64,000 bases of DNA from Corallium rubrum (GCA_964035015.1 OZ036008.1:3350112-3414111), one strand, 5' to 3'; counted from the stretch's first letter, positions 23,081 to 34,939 are shown. Notes: generated by a model not told the origin, from the letters alone. Numbers and translations: made by a program.

Positions 23081-23464
23081 TTTACAGTCTGTTTCAGGTT
23101 GCTTTTGACGGAAATGTTCAGAAGTTCATTCCGAGGTTCATTACCCTGCGAGTCAGAGTGGCTCTGCCAACAAACTCGATATTTCTTTTTGAACATGCGT
23201 TAACAGTTGCCAAGATACTATTTTGGGCCCAGGCTCTAACGAGTCACTTCCTGTTTTCCTTAGAACTTGTTTGACCAGTTTAAAACCTGACTGACTCGCC
23301 CCAAACTTGGACCCGAAGCTTGCGTAGGTCGGAAAGGGGCTCTGACTCGCAGGGTAGAAGTTCACAAGTTCGTATTGAACTAGGCATTTGATTGGCTGAT
23401 GAACGTGCGAACTTCGGAATGAACTTCCAAACCTTCCCGAAAGCAACCTGAAACCGACTGTAAA
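23081..23464. mobile_element. Foldback (tttacagtc family) with a nested TA-flanked insert
   Basis: Outer ends tttacagtctgtttcaggtt and aacctgaaaccgactgtaaa mirror. The inner element 23144-23354 has ends CCCTGCGAGTCAGAG / ctctgactcgcaggg and is flanked by TA on both sides, as in Tc1/mariner-type insertions. Confidence 0.7.
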
Positions 23465-23501
23465 GGTCAGGGTTAGAGGTGGATTGGGGTTGGGTTTCAA
23501 C

Positions 23502-23715
23502 TTTACAGTCATTTGCAAATGACTTTTCACCCAAATCTTTTCGTTGGGAAGTTCAAAGGTAGTTTTGAACTACGCATTTTGATTGGCTGTTAGGTACCAA
23601 ACAACCAATCAAATGCGTAGTTCAAAACGAACTTGTGAACCTTGGAGCGAACTTCCCAACGAACTTCGAAACGGAACTTCCGAAGATTTGGGTGAAAGTT
23701 GCAAATGACTGTAAA
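23502..23715. mobile_element. Foldback, tttacagtcatttgcaa ends
   Basis: Ends tttacagtcatttgcaaatg and gttgcaaatgactgtaaaa mirror, with a central caaatgcgtagttcaaa inverted pair. Confidence 0.7.
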
Positions 23716-23929
23716 ATTCAGGATAATCATGAATTCTAGGGCCATGTCCACACTAATCCGTTTTCAAACGAAAAGGGAGCTTTTCGAAAACGCTCTCCAG
23801 AGTGGAGAGATTTGAAGACGCCGTTTTTCTACACCAGTACGTGTTGGACGGCGAAAACAAAGCGTTTCGATCGAAAACGCAGACGTCACGACGATCATGT
23901 GATCTGGGTTCCGGATCCGCCCGCGTTTT

Positions 23930-24180
23930 GAGCTATCATTTCCTTCAAATTATGAAGCTTAACCAACTACTATATTATACCCCATACCACCCCCCGGAAA
24001 CCCTAAACCTAATCACACCCCCCGGAAACCTAAACCTAACCACAACCCTCCGGAAAAATGTCCCACCTCTCATACCCCGACCACTACACCCCTATAGAAT
24101 TTTTACCTTTATGTGTTCAAGTTTAACATCCCGCTTGTGGGATGGTTTTGGTTTTATTAGATTAAGCTTCATAATTTGAA
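23930..24180. repeat. 250 bp repeat with telomere-like words, copy 1
   Basis: Ends ttcaaattatgaagcttaa (23944) and ttaagcttcataatttgaa (24180) mirror each other. The interior has ccctaaacctaat and cctaaacctaacc words. An inverted copy lies at about 58624-58913, sharing even the gagctatcatttcc flank. Confidence 0.7.
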
Positions 24181-25800
24181 ACCGAATACCTCGCGTTTTC
24201 TGTGGTCTGCACTTTTACGTACGGGAACTTTGATCGCGTCATCACTTACAAATTGTGACGTCAGTTTTCAAGCTTCTTCCGTCGACGAGTCCTTTCACAG
24301 TCCTTTTCCATCCGAAGCACTCAGCGACACCAAGACCACACGTGGAAACCAAGGTTTGTTGAAATATCTTGCTATTTTCACGTCTATCTTACTAGATACG
24401 CTTACCCAGAGTATATCGTTAGTGAATTAGCTTTTCACCCAAAGCAAAACCGTTCGAAAAGAGCGCTTGAATGTCCAGAGAAATTCTATGATCATTCGCC
24501 GGTATACTGCAAAACCTTGGGAGGTACTGAATGCGAAAGCTTTCTGTCGGTTGTGTTTTAATAACCCCGCGGTTTTGGGCTCTAAAAAGGTCCAGTGTAA
24601 ACCTGTTGTATAAATATTTCAAAACGATTCTATTGCTCTGCTATTCAAGATTTCTACCAAGATATAGAAATGATCGTGGCTTTTGACATGTCGCTTGAAT
24701 CTATTTGCTTTTGACACTAATTTCCAGTACTGTACTGAATTGCTTTTTTCGCTGGCTAGTTTTGTTTTTAGGTAATTAGTGTTGTAGTTTTTTTAAAAAA
24801 AATGCCGTTGGGGAATATAGTTGGGTAATGGCGTTAGCAAACATTTTGTGGTCGTATATCTAAATTGCTGTTCGTTGCCCTTTGGACTTTATATATTCAA
24901 GCGTTTATGTATATCAATTATTGCAGTTTTTTTTTAGTTTGTGTAGTTTGAAATTTTTAGATATTTTTGGCTATCGTACGTAGTGTCACATTGCTATCTT
25001 TGCTAATGCATATTAAATGTAATGTAATGGTTACTTGGGTCATATTTCCCAAGAGTGGGGGGAGTGTGGTGTGTGGATATTTCTGGAGCAATCCAATAAC
25101 CCTTTATAGCCCATTGGCCACCTTTAGTATTTTACTCTGGCTAACGCCAGACGATTGTACTTGTCAACTGGAAACCTCCTGGGCTATAAAGGGATAATGG
25201 GATAGAGGTGTGCGATTCTGATCTGAATCCAATTGGATTTGGAGGAAACTTTAATACTTTTGGATCACTGATCTCAATTGAAACTGTATGGGACATGGGG
25301 TTGAATTTAGCATACCAGCTGTACGATGACATGACCACTAGCTCTTTTTAAGATTTTCGGTCCTTGGCAGAGGCAACTGCAGTGAGGTAGAGGAACCTCT
25401 GAGGTTTTAAGTTGACCACTAAGTGTAATTAAAGTGAAAGTAATAAGTTGGAAATAAGAGCTCGACAAAAAGCTGCCATATTAATTAACTGATGATATCT
25501 GCTTTTCTGATTAATTGTCTGCTTGTAGTGAGTAGAGTTGTTAGTGTAATGTTTCAGGTGGCACTTAATCATACAGGATTAGTAAGGATTCAAACTCCAA
25601 GAAAACTTAATGTACTTATTCAAGATGGTGGACTTTGTTCTGCCTCTCCTGGGTCCTATATTTATAGGTTGCCACAGGGAACCCAAATATGCAATATTTT
25701 TTCTTCAGGTTCTCTGGTTATCTTTTGTTTTTCTAAAATCAATCTTAGATTAATCCATCTTTGCTAGTACAGTAGAGCCTCACTATAACACAGTGGTTGG
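24181..25800. other. Gene-free stretch with a dispersed short repeat
   Basis: No gene is recognised. At about 25112-25166 lies the dispersed word tttactctggctaacgccag, also at 31585-31620 and, inverted, at 61410-61440. 25200-25345 resembles a decayed piece of the 27516-28188 element (cactgatctcaa, ccagctgtacgatgacatga). Confidence 0.45.
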
Positions 25801-25824
25801 GGTCCTTCGTTTTAACCGTGTTAT

Positions 25825-27060
25825 CAGTGCTGTGAGTAACTTCATTACAAGTAACTAGTTACATGTAATCATTACTTTTTTGAGTAACTTTACCAGTAAC
25901 TAGTTACTTTTTTCAGAAGGTAACTGTAACTAGTTACAAAAAGTAGGAATAAAATATAATGATAACTAGTTACATCTGCCATCGAGAGCGCCGTTACTTT
26001 TTGCGATATCCATAATACACCCAACCTCGCCCAGTTGTCTTTCAACATCATATCCAGCTTTTCATTGAACTGAACACACCGGTGCCTGCAAGTGCAGCAT
26101 GTGAAAGGCTGTTCAGCTGCGCATGATTAATTTTCAGACCACATCGCTGCTGAATGACTGATCATAATTTTGAAAATTCTCTTCTGGTTGAATTAAACAA
26201 TAGTTTTGTTTAAAAGTAGAATGAAAGAATAGGTGTAACTTTATAATTGTAATTGTAATTGTAGCTAATTACAAAATTTTTAAAGTAACTTTAACTGTAA
26301 CTAGTTACTTTTTTTCCATTGTAACTTGTATCGGTAACTAGTTACTTTTTTGATGATGTAACTGCAACTACACCTTTTTCAGGTCAAATTCAGAAACTTC
26401 CAAACGAATTTCAGACACTTCCAAATGATATTCAGATTGTCCAAATGAATTTCAGACATTTCCAAATGATATTCAGATTTTCCAAATGATATTCAGACAT
26501 TTTCAAATGAATTTCAGACATTTCCAAAATGAAGCGAGAGGCTAAAGTTCGCTTGAACAGTAAATAGTTCGGATCAGCTGAGGGAACACATATACCTTTT
26601 TTGCCCTGCATTACTCAATAAAAAACATTCAATTGCACTCGTTGAAATAACAACATCACTTTATTATTAGCGCGAAACGACATTCAATACCGCTTCTGTA
26701 ACATATCAATAGCATTGATTACATAAAGTGCTATTTTTATTTCAATAAGTGCACTTGAATGTTTTTTATTGAGTAATGCAGGGCAAAAAAGGTATATGTG
26801 TTCCCTCAGCTGATCCGAACTATTTATTGTGCAAGTCTCTCGCTTCATTTTGGAAATGTCTGAATATCATTTGGAAATGTCTGAATATCATTTGGAAAAT
26901 CTGAATATCATTTGGAAATTTCTGAAATTCACTTGAATTATCTGAAATTCACTTGGAAAGTTCTGAAATTGATCTGAATTATCTGAAGTTCGTTTGGACG
27001 TTTCTGAATTTGACCTGAAAAAGGTGTAGTTACAAAAATTATGTAACTGTTACAGCACTG
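25825..27060. mobile_element. hAT-like element, 1236 bp, with transposase remnant
   Basis: Ends CAGTGCTGTGAGTAAC and gttacagcactg are flanked by a perfect 8 bp duplication, cgtgttat (25817-25824 and 27061-27068). Inside near 26070-26130 the plus strand reads NTPVPASAACERLFSC, the conserved C-terminal dimerisation motif of hAT transposases, followed by stops. A foldback with actacacctttttcaggtc ends occupies 26368-27030, nested in or forming the right half. Confidence 0.88.
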
Positions 27061-27515
27061 CGTGTTATAGATGAAGCGCATTATTGCGAGGTACAACTGA
27101 ATCTCATTCCCAGCACTGTTCCCACTCCGTTCTGGTGCAATATTGTGGGTTGAGTACTGGTAGCAAGAGTACTGTCAGAAGCACATTCTGTTCAATCGCA
27201 AGTCCTAACAATCCAAATCACGACTGAAGAAGCATGAAGTCCACCCAAGAGGCCAAGACTTCAAGAAAATGTAGTTGAAAATGATTTTATACCACGTTGT
27301 CATTTCATCGCATAATGATCACGATTATTTAGGATTATTATTCTTTATTTAAGGAGGATAACTTCTGAACATTTCCTGTCAAAAGTAACCTGAAACCGAC
27401 TGTAAACAACATTTTATTTTTGACGTACCACTCAAAATCTCTTGATTTCAGCTCTATTGCCTAGCTTATACAATCAACAAACATGTTAAGTACATAACGT
27501 TTGGGGATTGAGAAC

Positions 27516-28188
27516 CACTGATCTCTCTATACAACTGGATGGGCCATTGGGCCTGATTTTGCGTGCCAGTTGTATGATGACGTGACCACTACCCAAGATG
27601 GCTGCCACTGAAGTTCATAGCTTTCGTAGATTGAAAACAGAGAAAAACAGTTACTTTAAGAAAATTTAAATGAATGTAAGGACACAAGAAGTACTTAATA
27701 AGGTTTAAGACGTTAATTTGTTTCTGTTACTGAGCTATAAAACGTTTGAATTTCATTGTTTTTCTTCAGTGCCGACAACGAAGAAACTTCACGATAATGT
27801 AAACTGAAAAACAGACTATAAAATCTACAAAGAATTCAATTCCAAGTCTTTTATTGTAATCTTAATGCCTTAACAATATTTCGTGTTGTGTACTTGCCAT
27901 ATTTTGACTATTTGTTGTTAAACAGTGAAAACTAAACAAACCGGCATCTGTTGTTTGCTTTATGGTTTTTCCGACTCCCCTGGCACTGCACACATAATAT
28001 TCCTACCCCTGGATAATCTGACTGTCCTCACGTCAAGATTGCTCATGCTAGTCAACTTTGGGATTGGGAACAAGTTCTAAGGCCGCAATGCATCATATGT
28101 TCCACTACGTAAGATGGCGGCAACTGGCACGAAATGTTTGACTGCTGGCCATAGGGAAGGGCCCATCCAGTTTAGTTAGAGATCAGTG
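27516..28188. mobile_element. hAT-like MITE with CACTGATCTCT ends, copy 1
   Basis: Ends cactgatctctctatacaac and ttagttagagatcagtg, extended by ctggatgggcc / ggcccatccag, are flanked by ttgagaac and ttgggaac (7 of 8 match). A second copy lies at 52982-53614 in RPUSD4 intron 6. It ends about 160 bp before the ANT start codon. Confidence 0.75.
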
Positions 28189-28351
28189 TTGGGAACCATC
28201 AAATGATAAAAAGATTATATAATTATGAATTCAGATACGTCCGTACTGAATAAATCAGGGTTTTTTTGAGCACATGTTACGCGACATAAAAAAATATTAA
28301 ACTACTTTTGTTGTATTTTCTGTTGCAGACAATTCACACTCATCAATCGAA

Positions 28352-31300
28352 ATGGCTGAAAAACCCCAAGTCAGGAAACTCGGCTTTGCCGAAAACTTTG
28401 CCCTCAGTGGTGCTGCTGCCATCATCTCCAAGACTGCTGCTGCTCCTATTGAACGTGTAAAGCTTATGGTCCAAAATCAAGATGAAATGATCAAAGCTGG
28501 TCGTCTCAGTGAGCCTTACAAAGGCGTCATTGACTGTACTGTGCGTACGTACCGTTCTGAAGGTGTCCTGCCTTTCTGGAGAGGTAACTTGGCCAACTGT
28601 ATTCGTTACTTCCCAACGCAAGCCCTCAACTTTGCTTTTAAGGACAAAGTCAAGTCGTTATTCAAGAGTAGTAAAACTGACTCGTATGGTGTGAAGTTTA
28701 GCAAGAATATTGCTGCTGGTGGTTGCGCTGGTGCCATGTCCTTGGTTTTTGTCTACTCTCTTGATTATGCTCGAACCAGGTTGGCTAACGATGCCAAGGC
28801 TGCCGGCAAAGGGGCCGGTGATCGTCAATTCAATGGTCTCATCGATGTCTACAAAAAGACCTTGAAAAGTGATGGTGTAGCTGGTCTCTACCGTGGCTTT
28901 GTTATCTCTTGCGTTGGGATTGCTGTCTATCGAGGGTTCTATTTCGGTCTCTATGACACCTTGAAGCCTATATTACTCGGAGAAGATGCAGGTTGGTGCT
29001 ATTTTTGCTATTATCATTTTATAAGTAATGTATCATACATGAGAAGGCGTTTGTTATCTGATTTGAAACACCGAGAAGTGTTAGCTTCTCAAACAAATCA
29101 GTATTTAAAGTGTATATGAAACGAAAATTAAGTTTGTCTTATTTGAAAGAACTCTTAAAATAATGGGGAATATCAATTTACAGCTTTTTCATATTTGACT
29201 TAGTTCTTGAGATATTTAGACTTATGTGATATTCAAATGAGATGGTTCGTTTTTTCACTAATTAACATATTCGAAAATCGTGAATATTTTTAAGATTATT
29301 GATCAAAATCACTTGTAACTTGTCTTTCATGTAATATATCAACAACGAGTTTGAGTGTTTCATCAGGGCATCCAAACACGAGAAAACATGATGAAAGCAC
29401 GAGGCCGAAGGCCGAGTGGTTTTATTGTTTTCGAGTGTTTGGATTTCCCTGATGAAACACGATAAACGAGTTGTTGATATGGCATCTCAATCGAGCGATT
29501 TCAATTACAAAATACAATTAAAATAAACCCTCAAGAGATTTTATTCTTGAGTGTGTGAAAATTTATTCATACAGCAACTTGTTTATTTTGCATAGATAAT
29601 TAAGATCTCAAGAATTAGATGAACACCGGTTTTCATCTAATATCTTGGACTTTCCTGGCGTATCCAACGTCAATCAGGTGATTGAATGGACTATTGTAAT
29701 TGGCTGATTATCTCATGAATTATTAATGAGTTTGAGATGTTTAGTTGCATGAACTGTAGCAATATGCAAAGTTTCAAGTGATTTTGTTCAATAATCTTAA
29801 AAATATTCGCGATTTTCGAATATGTTAATTAGTGAAAAAAACGAACCATAAGTTATCTCATTTGAATATCACATAAGTCTAAATATCTCAAGAACTAAGT
29901 AAAATATGAGAAAGCTGTAGATTGATATTCCCCATTATTTTAAGACTTCTTTCAAATATGACAAACTTAATTTTAGTTTCATATACACTTTAAAGAGAAA
30001 TTGGAGGTAAAACTTGTCTTAATTTATGGGCGCTTATTATCACATTTCACAACAACGTCTCGGTAGCTGATTCTATTATGTTTTCCTCATGAATTATTAA
30101 TGAGTTTGAGAAGTTTATTATATGGCACAAGTTACTTTCGTTGAAATAGTGTGTTCTCATTGGTTGAGACGCATCACGTGCCGGTCGATTATTCTTTATT
30201 ATTTTTACCCTATGACGTCAATTTCTTTTCAATTTTCCTTTTGAATTCTTTTCAAAATTCAAAAGGCTAAAAATGACGTCAAGTGCGGAAAATGACGACG
30301 TACTTTGCACCTATTATTAAAAGCACCTATTATTAAAAGGGTCTATTCTTGGTTTTCGTCTGACGTCACGGCGGCCATGTTGGTGCACAGAAACAATGAA
30401 ATGGCGGCCATGTTGGTGCACACCTTTTATCCTATGCGAATTTAGCTCTATTCTTATTCAAACATTTCGTATTGTTTTACCACCCCAACGGGGCCACCGG
30501 TCACGTGAGTGAAAACGATCCATAGCTCTGAATAAATGGTCCAGTGGTTTCGTAAGTCAATCCATTCGATCGCATGTATACTTTCTCAAGGTCCTTTTCA
30601 AACATTTTTGACCTTTCGGTTCCTCGTTGAAAAGGACTTTTCCCACCTGCAGCGCGCCAAAATTCACCGGTGAATTTTTCGACCGGCGACGTAATTCGGG
30701 AAGTAATTATATTCAGGCTAAATAGCTATGTATGCATGTGCGATCTTTGGAAGTTGGAGTTAAACAGACTCTTGAAAACGTTTTAGTAGGGGTAGAACCA
30801 CGTCAAAACAGGGCGATGTACATTTCAGCGATTTCCCGCCAGAATATTTAATTAGATTCAAAAACCTGTAAGCGAAACAAGTCCGCCTCTTTCCTCCCGC
30901 TTTTCCGCCCGCCCGCAAAAACTAGCGCCAGGAGGCGGACTTGGAGCAAGTCCAGATCGCATGTGTCGGAAGGAGAAAAGAAAATGTCCTCTCGTGTTTG
31001 TAACCCCTGGTAAAAGTAAACGCTAGCACTCGTTTATGAAATATTACATAATTCCATGCATTGTTATCATTGGGTGTACATTGTCGGCTGTTTTTAAGGC
31101 CCTGTTGAATCTCGTTCCCAGAGCCCATTCCCCACCTGGGAAACGAGAGACTCTGTGATAATCCGTTTCACATCGATATTTCATTGGCTGATGAACACAG
31201 TGAACTCTTATATAACTCTTCTTCCGGATAACAAGAATCCTGTGATGGCGTGAACGGATTATCCCAGAGTCTACATGGAGAATATATCCGATCTGCTTGG

Positions 31301-32549
31301 AACATTGTTTTCGGTTTTGGAACACTATTTTCTGTGCTTCCCTCAGTGTCTGCCATTAGTGAACCTGCACAATCCAATGAGAACGAACGAATAACCTTAT
31401 TAACTGAACGACTCAGTCGTCCACACTCGTACGGACTCGCTTTCCTATTCGTTGAGACGACAAATTATTATGATATTCGTCAGTACTGAGGCGGGTGATA
31501 ATAACTTGTCGTTCCAACCGGCTGACTGAATCAGTCTTCTGGGACTGATTGCTGAATCAGTCTTCTGGGACTGATTCAGACTTTAGTATTTTACTCTGGC
31601 TAACGCCAGATGATTTGAAATACTTGTCAAGGTGGTCAAGGGGAGAGCTACCAATGGGTTAATGACAATTTGGAGTTGACATAAATTGTGAAGCGGTGGC
31701 TGTGGCAAGTAAGAGAACATTTTCATAACACTATACCTCAGGTGATTTCCGTTCCGGTATGATTCAAATGGTCTTACGAATAGCATGATATGTATGATTT
31801 CTCGATCGGGTTCCAGCGTGAAGGTATAGTACGGCTATACGCGTTTTGGTCGTTCTTATTTTTACTGAATGTTGACGACTATTGATTACATTCCGGCAAC
31901 AGTCAGTCAATGAACTTGCCATATAATTAGCATAACTGCATATTCGTCCATTCTCGTTGGATTGTGCAGGTTCACTAATTAGCACGACACGCATGCACTA
32001 ACTTCACTCATGCGTATCAAGTCATTTTCAAGTCAAACCGTGTTTACATGAATAAGATTGGAGACATTCAAGTCGTCCTTGCTTGAATCTCAAATCAATT
32101 CACTCCTATGTGGATCGCCTTCAGTCATTCGTTTCGATCAGATCGAAAACGTTCAATCTTCTTCATGTAAACACAGCAAGAAGAAACAACATGCGAGACT
32201 TGACCTGAACACTCAATCCACTTCATGTAAACAGGACCTAATTCAACAATCTTCTATTTGTTCGTCAGGCCTTCTTTTATCATTTGGCCTTGGTTATGTT
32301 GTGACTATCAGTGCTGGCCTGGCATCCTATCCTATTGACACGATCAGACGGCGCATGATGATGACCTCCGGAGAGGCTGTGAAATACAAGGGATCAATCG
32401 ATTGCTTCCTGACAGTCGTGAAGAACGAAGGAGCTTTGTCCTTGATGAAGGGAGCTGGAGCAAACATATTGCGAGGTGTGGCCGGTGCGGGTGTGCTTGC
32501 TGGATTCGATAAATTCAAGTCTCTCTATATCGCCTGGCGTCTAGCCTAG
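28352..32549 (+). CDS. Mitochondrial ADP/ATP translocase (ANT, SLC25A4/5/6 type)
   Basis: The carrier exchanges cytosolic ADP for matrix ATP across the inner mitochondrial membrane. Coding exons 28352-28991 and 32269-32549 (stop TAG) join in phase through a split Gly codon to 306 residues, the usual length. Three mitochondrial-carrier repeats are present with signatures PIERVK, SLDYAR and PIDTIR, and the ADP/ATP-carrier hallmark RRRMMM. The second motif has Ser in place of Pro, and the C-terminal third reads [14 protein letters not shown] and [20 protein letters not shown]. That is the form I know from plant and fungal carriers, whereas bilaterian ones have CWRKI and GAWSNVLRG. An acceptor (tttctgttgcag) at 28317-28328 directly before 23 bp of leader implies a non-coding first exon upstream. 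The single coding intron is 3.3 kb and contains a foldback element. Confidence 0.96.
29105..29993. mobile_element. TTAA-ended long foldback element, copy 3 (ANT intron)
   Basis: Runs from ttaaagtgtatatgaaacg to cgtttcatatacactttaa-type mirror, with arms of over 200 bp. A further palindrome (about 29335-29480, atatcaacaacgag ... ctcgttgttgatat equivalents around gcatccaaacacgag) sits inside. It begins 113 bp after the exon 1 donor. Confidence 0.78.
29994..32268. other. Rest of the ANT intron
   Basis: No exon is seen. It contains three TGACGTCA-type words near 30214, 30275 and 30360, and two copies of the word ggcggccatgttggtgcaca at about 30371 and 30403. It also has a diverged ttactctggctaacgccaga copy (31585-31620) and a short inverted pair around gattcagtcttctgggactg (31530-31580). 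Confidence 0.4.
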
Positions 32550-32867
32550 ATCGAAAAACGCGTGAAACAAACTGAATGAAGTCTGCATATCATCACTTAT
32601 TTTTAAAAAGAAAAAAAAGAATAACCCGACACTAAGAGTCCTTGACATTTCTTGCATATTGACTGCTCAACTGGATGATTTGTAGAAATATTTATGACCA
32701 ACTTCTTTTCAGTAAAATAATTTTCAAATAGTCTATTGTAACTTTTATTTTTAATTTTTCCTTTAATATTCCTGTCAAATATCTTCTCATTAAAAGACGA
32801 AAAATTAATCTATTTTACGTAAAAGCTAACCCGTGTGGCTATGCTGTCTAACGATGTTTATATACAG
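32550..32867. other. ANT 3' flank
   Basis: AT-rich sequence after the stop, expected to hold the 3' UTR. No perfect aataaa is close to the stop; tattaaaa-like words occur near 32790. Confidence 0.35.
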
Positions 32868-33217
32868 CATTATACAATAAGGTGCCCTCTACGCACGCTC
32901 TGATTGGCTGGGCTCCGTGCATTTATAAGGGAACATAGATCATGAATGGCGTCAGCTGGCCAGAAAAGCCCGCCAAATTCCTAAACTACCTCACTTTTAG
33001 TTTGATTTTTCCTCTTCTTATTTTATAAAACAAATAAAAACATATCGCTCCTGTGCATATGTACTCTTATAAAGGTACATTTGACGTGATTTGAACACGA
33101 AAGAAGTGTAAAGGCACTCGGCTATCGCCTCGTGCCTCTACTCAACTTCTTTCGTGTTCAAATGACGTCAACCTTTATAAGAGTACATATGCACGGAGCT
33201 TTATGTTTTATTTGTTA
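32868..33217. mobile_element. Repeat with palindromic right half, uninterrupted copy
   Basis: The left part (aaggtgccctctacgcacgc, tgattggctgggctccgtgc) is followed by a palindrome from tataaaacaaataaaaacat to atgttttatttgtta, with arms through gtgcatatgtactcttataa. The same unit at about 54818-55478 carries an inserted MITE, making this copy its empty site. Confidence 0.7.
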
Positions 33218-33391
33218 AACAACACTCGTTTTACGGCCACTTTCCCCACTTATGCAGGGGTTGGCCGGCTGCTCTCCACAGCAGTTTCCTCCACTTGTCT
33301 CTTGCGCATCCTCCCTTTTTAGACCACACTCTTGTGTCCCTCTCCACAACCGGACTCCATATCGTCCTTGGCCTTCCTCCCACGCCTCATA

Positions 33392-33759
33392 CACGCGTAA
33401 AAACGCACAACGTGTTCACGGTTGTCAACAGGCGTGAACAATGTTGTGCTGCTCGCCGTGAACAACTTGTTCACGGATAAATCAACAGTCGTGAACAAGT
33501 TGTTCCAACAGCACATTTTTTATAGCCAACGTTGTTCGCACATGATACAACATGTTGCAACAGCATGACGAAATAACGATGAACAACAATGTTACAACCT
33601 GCGTGAACAACGGTTGTTATTTCATCAAGCAGTAAGAACTTGTTGAAACAATGATGAACAATGTTGTTAAATTATCAATGTTGTTCACATATGTCAACAA
33701 GTTGTTACAGCATTGTTCAGGCAACAATGCTGTAACAACTTGCGAGATTTTTACGCGTG
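33392..33759. mobile_element. TA-flanked MITE with CACGCGTAAAAA ends, copy 2
   Basis: TA at 33390-33391 and 33760-33761 flanks ends CACGCGTAAAAACGCACAAC and gagatttttacgcgtg. The interior matches the 19747-20222 element but is shorter. It is inserted in the LINE remnant. Confidence 0.8.
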
Positions 33760-33830
33760 TATGACATGCTTTTTTCCACCCCGTCACCATCTTTCCGTAA
33801 TATGCATGCCCCATCCATCTCAATACAGTT

Positions 33831-34075
33831 AGTGGAGGGGGATGGTTTGGAAGCTCTATTGTCTTTCATGTTGGATAATGGCAATTGGTTGAAGAAAGGA
33901 AATTCTATGGACACGTGACGACGAAGGACTGTACTAATTAACCCGAACGTTGCTATTGGATGACTGCTTCATTATACAGAAAATAAAGTACGTTTAGTGA
34001 CCGTGAAATTAGACAAATTGAACAAAAGCATAGAACAATGACTTTTGCCTAGTTTCCAAACCGTCCCCCTCCACT
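33831..34075. mobile_element. MITE with agtggagggggatggtttgg ends
   Basis: Left end agtggagggggatggtttgg is mirrored by ccaaaccgtccccctccact at 34056-34075. It is inserted in the LINE remnant, where the flanks (aactgtattgagat and, inverted, the ttgagatcat side) look partly duplicated. Confidence 0.65.
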
Positions 34076-34102
34076 ATGATCTCAACCGGTTCCCCCTCGC
34101 AC

Positions 34103-34370
34103 CATAGTCAATCGAGATATGGTCTGGAAACTCGGCAAACTTCAAAGCGCCTATAACGAGCTGTGATTTTATGTTGAACGGTACCTTACGCCGTGCACAT
34201 CCTTTGTTTTAGGTTTATTAATATTTAAATAGCACGGTTGAGTGATTGAACTGAAACGTTGCTATTGGACAATTCGTTCATTATACTAAAATACAATGTG
34301 TTCAGTGACTCTGCACCGTGCACAAAAATGCATAAAGGCGAACAAAAAGACCATATCTCGATTGACTATG
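34103..34370. mobile_element. CATAGTC palindromic MITE in the LINE remnant
   Basis: Ends catagtcaatcgagatatgg and ccatatctcgattgactatg. Flanks ctcgcac and ctcacaa match at 5 of 7 positions, an aged 7 bp duplication. Confidence 0.75.
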
Positions 34371-34724
34371 CTCACAATATAGGTCACCAACTCAATCCCC
34401 ATTCTTTCTCTCAAGTCCACACTCGGCACTCTATCCCTCAAAGATACACCACACATCCATCGTTTCATCCTCATCTCTGTTCTCTCCAATCTTGCACTCT
34501 GCTCCACATTCATGGCCCTGCATGTCTCACTTCTGTGCACCATTGCACTCCTCACACATGTCCCATACACTTTCCCTTTAAGCTTTAATTACACTTCCTT
34601 CCTTGTCAGGAACAACACTTGTATACTACGTATCATTATTTGTAGAGAAATTTATATTGCTAAAAAAGGTCTCAATTGTTCCAGATTTTACGGAGGATGT
34701 TATGTAATTTATCCAACACGATTG

Positions 34725-34790
34725 GGGTGTTGGTGGCACGGTGGTTACGTGCCTTTCACCTCTGCTAGCCGGGTTCGATAATACCTGCTC
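34725..34790 (+). repeat. Possible tRNA-like SINE head
   Basis: The sequence has an A-box-like tggttacgtgcc and a B-box-like gggttcgataat about 35 bp apart, spacing typical of RNA polymerase III promoters. No clean tRNA fold or tail was established. Confidence 0.3.
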
Positions 34791-34939
34791 AGTTCAGTTA
34801 TCTGATTGAAAATTTCACCTTGGCCGCATGTAAGAAGAGTGCTTGCAGTTTGACTCTACCAAACACCACAGGTTTCCTCCCGTACTATAAACACTGGACC
34901 AATAAGGGATGGCCCTTTCATTTTTGGATGGCCTGTAGA

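Larger units (their letters stand above)
33238..34620 (-). pseudogene. LINE ORF2 C-terminal remnant, in pieces
   Basis: Minus-strand fragments match the region after the reverse transcriptase of non-LTR retrotransposons: RLERTEMRMKRWMCGVSLRD (about 34500-34430), LRWMGHAYYG ... WKKAC (about 33825-33765), and GRPRTIW ... VVERDTRV ... KWRKLLWRA (about 33385-33250). The order and spacing are those of one ORF. Three insertions separate the pieces: 33392-33759, 33831-34075 and 34103-34370. There are stops and frame changes; it is not functional. Confidence 0.75.

Noticed and set aside
28343..28621. 92-codon open frame antisense to ANT exon 1
   Set aside because: Shadow of a highly biased, conserved coding exon on the other strand.
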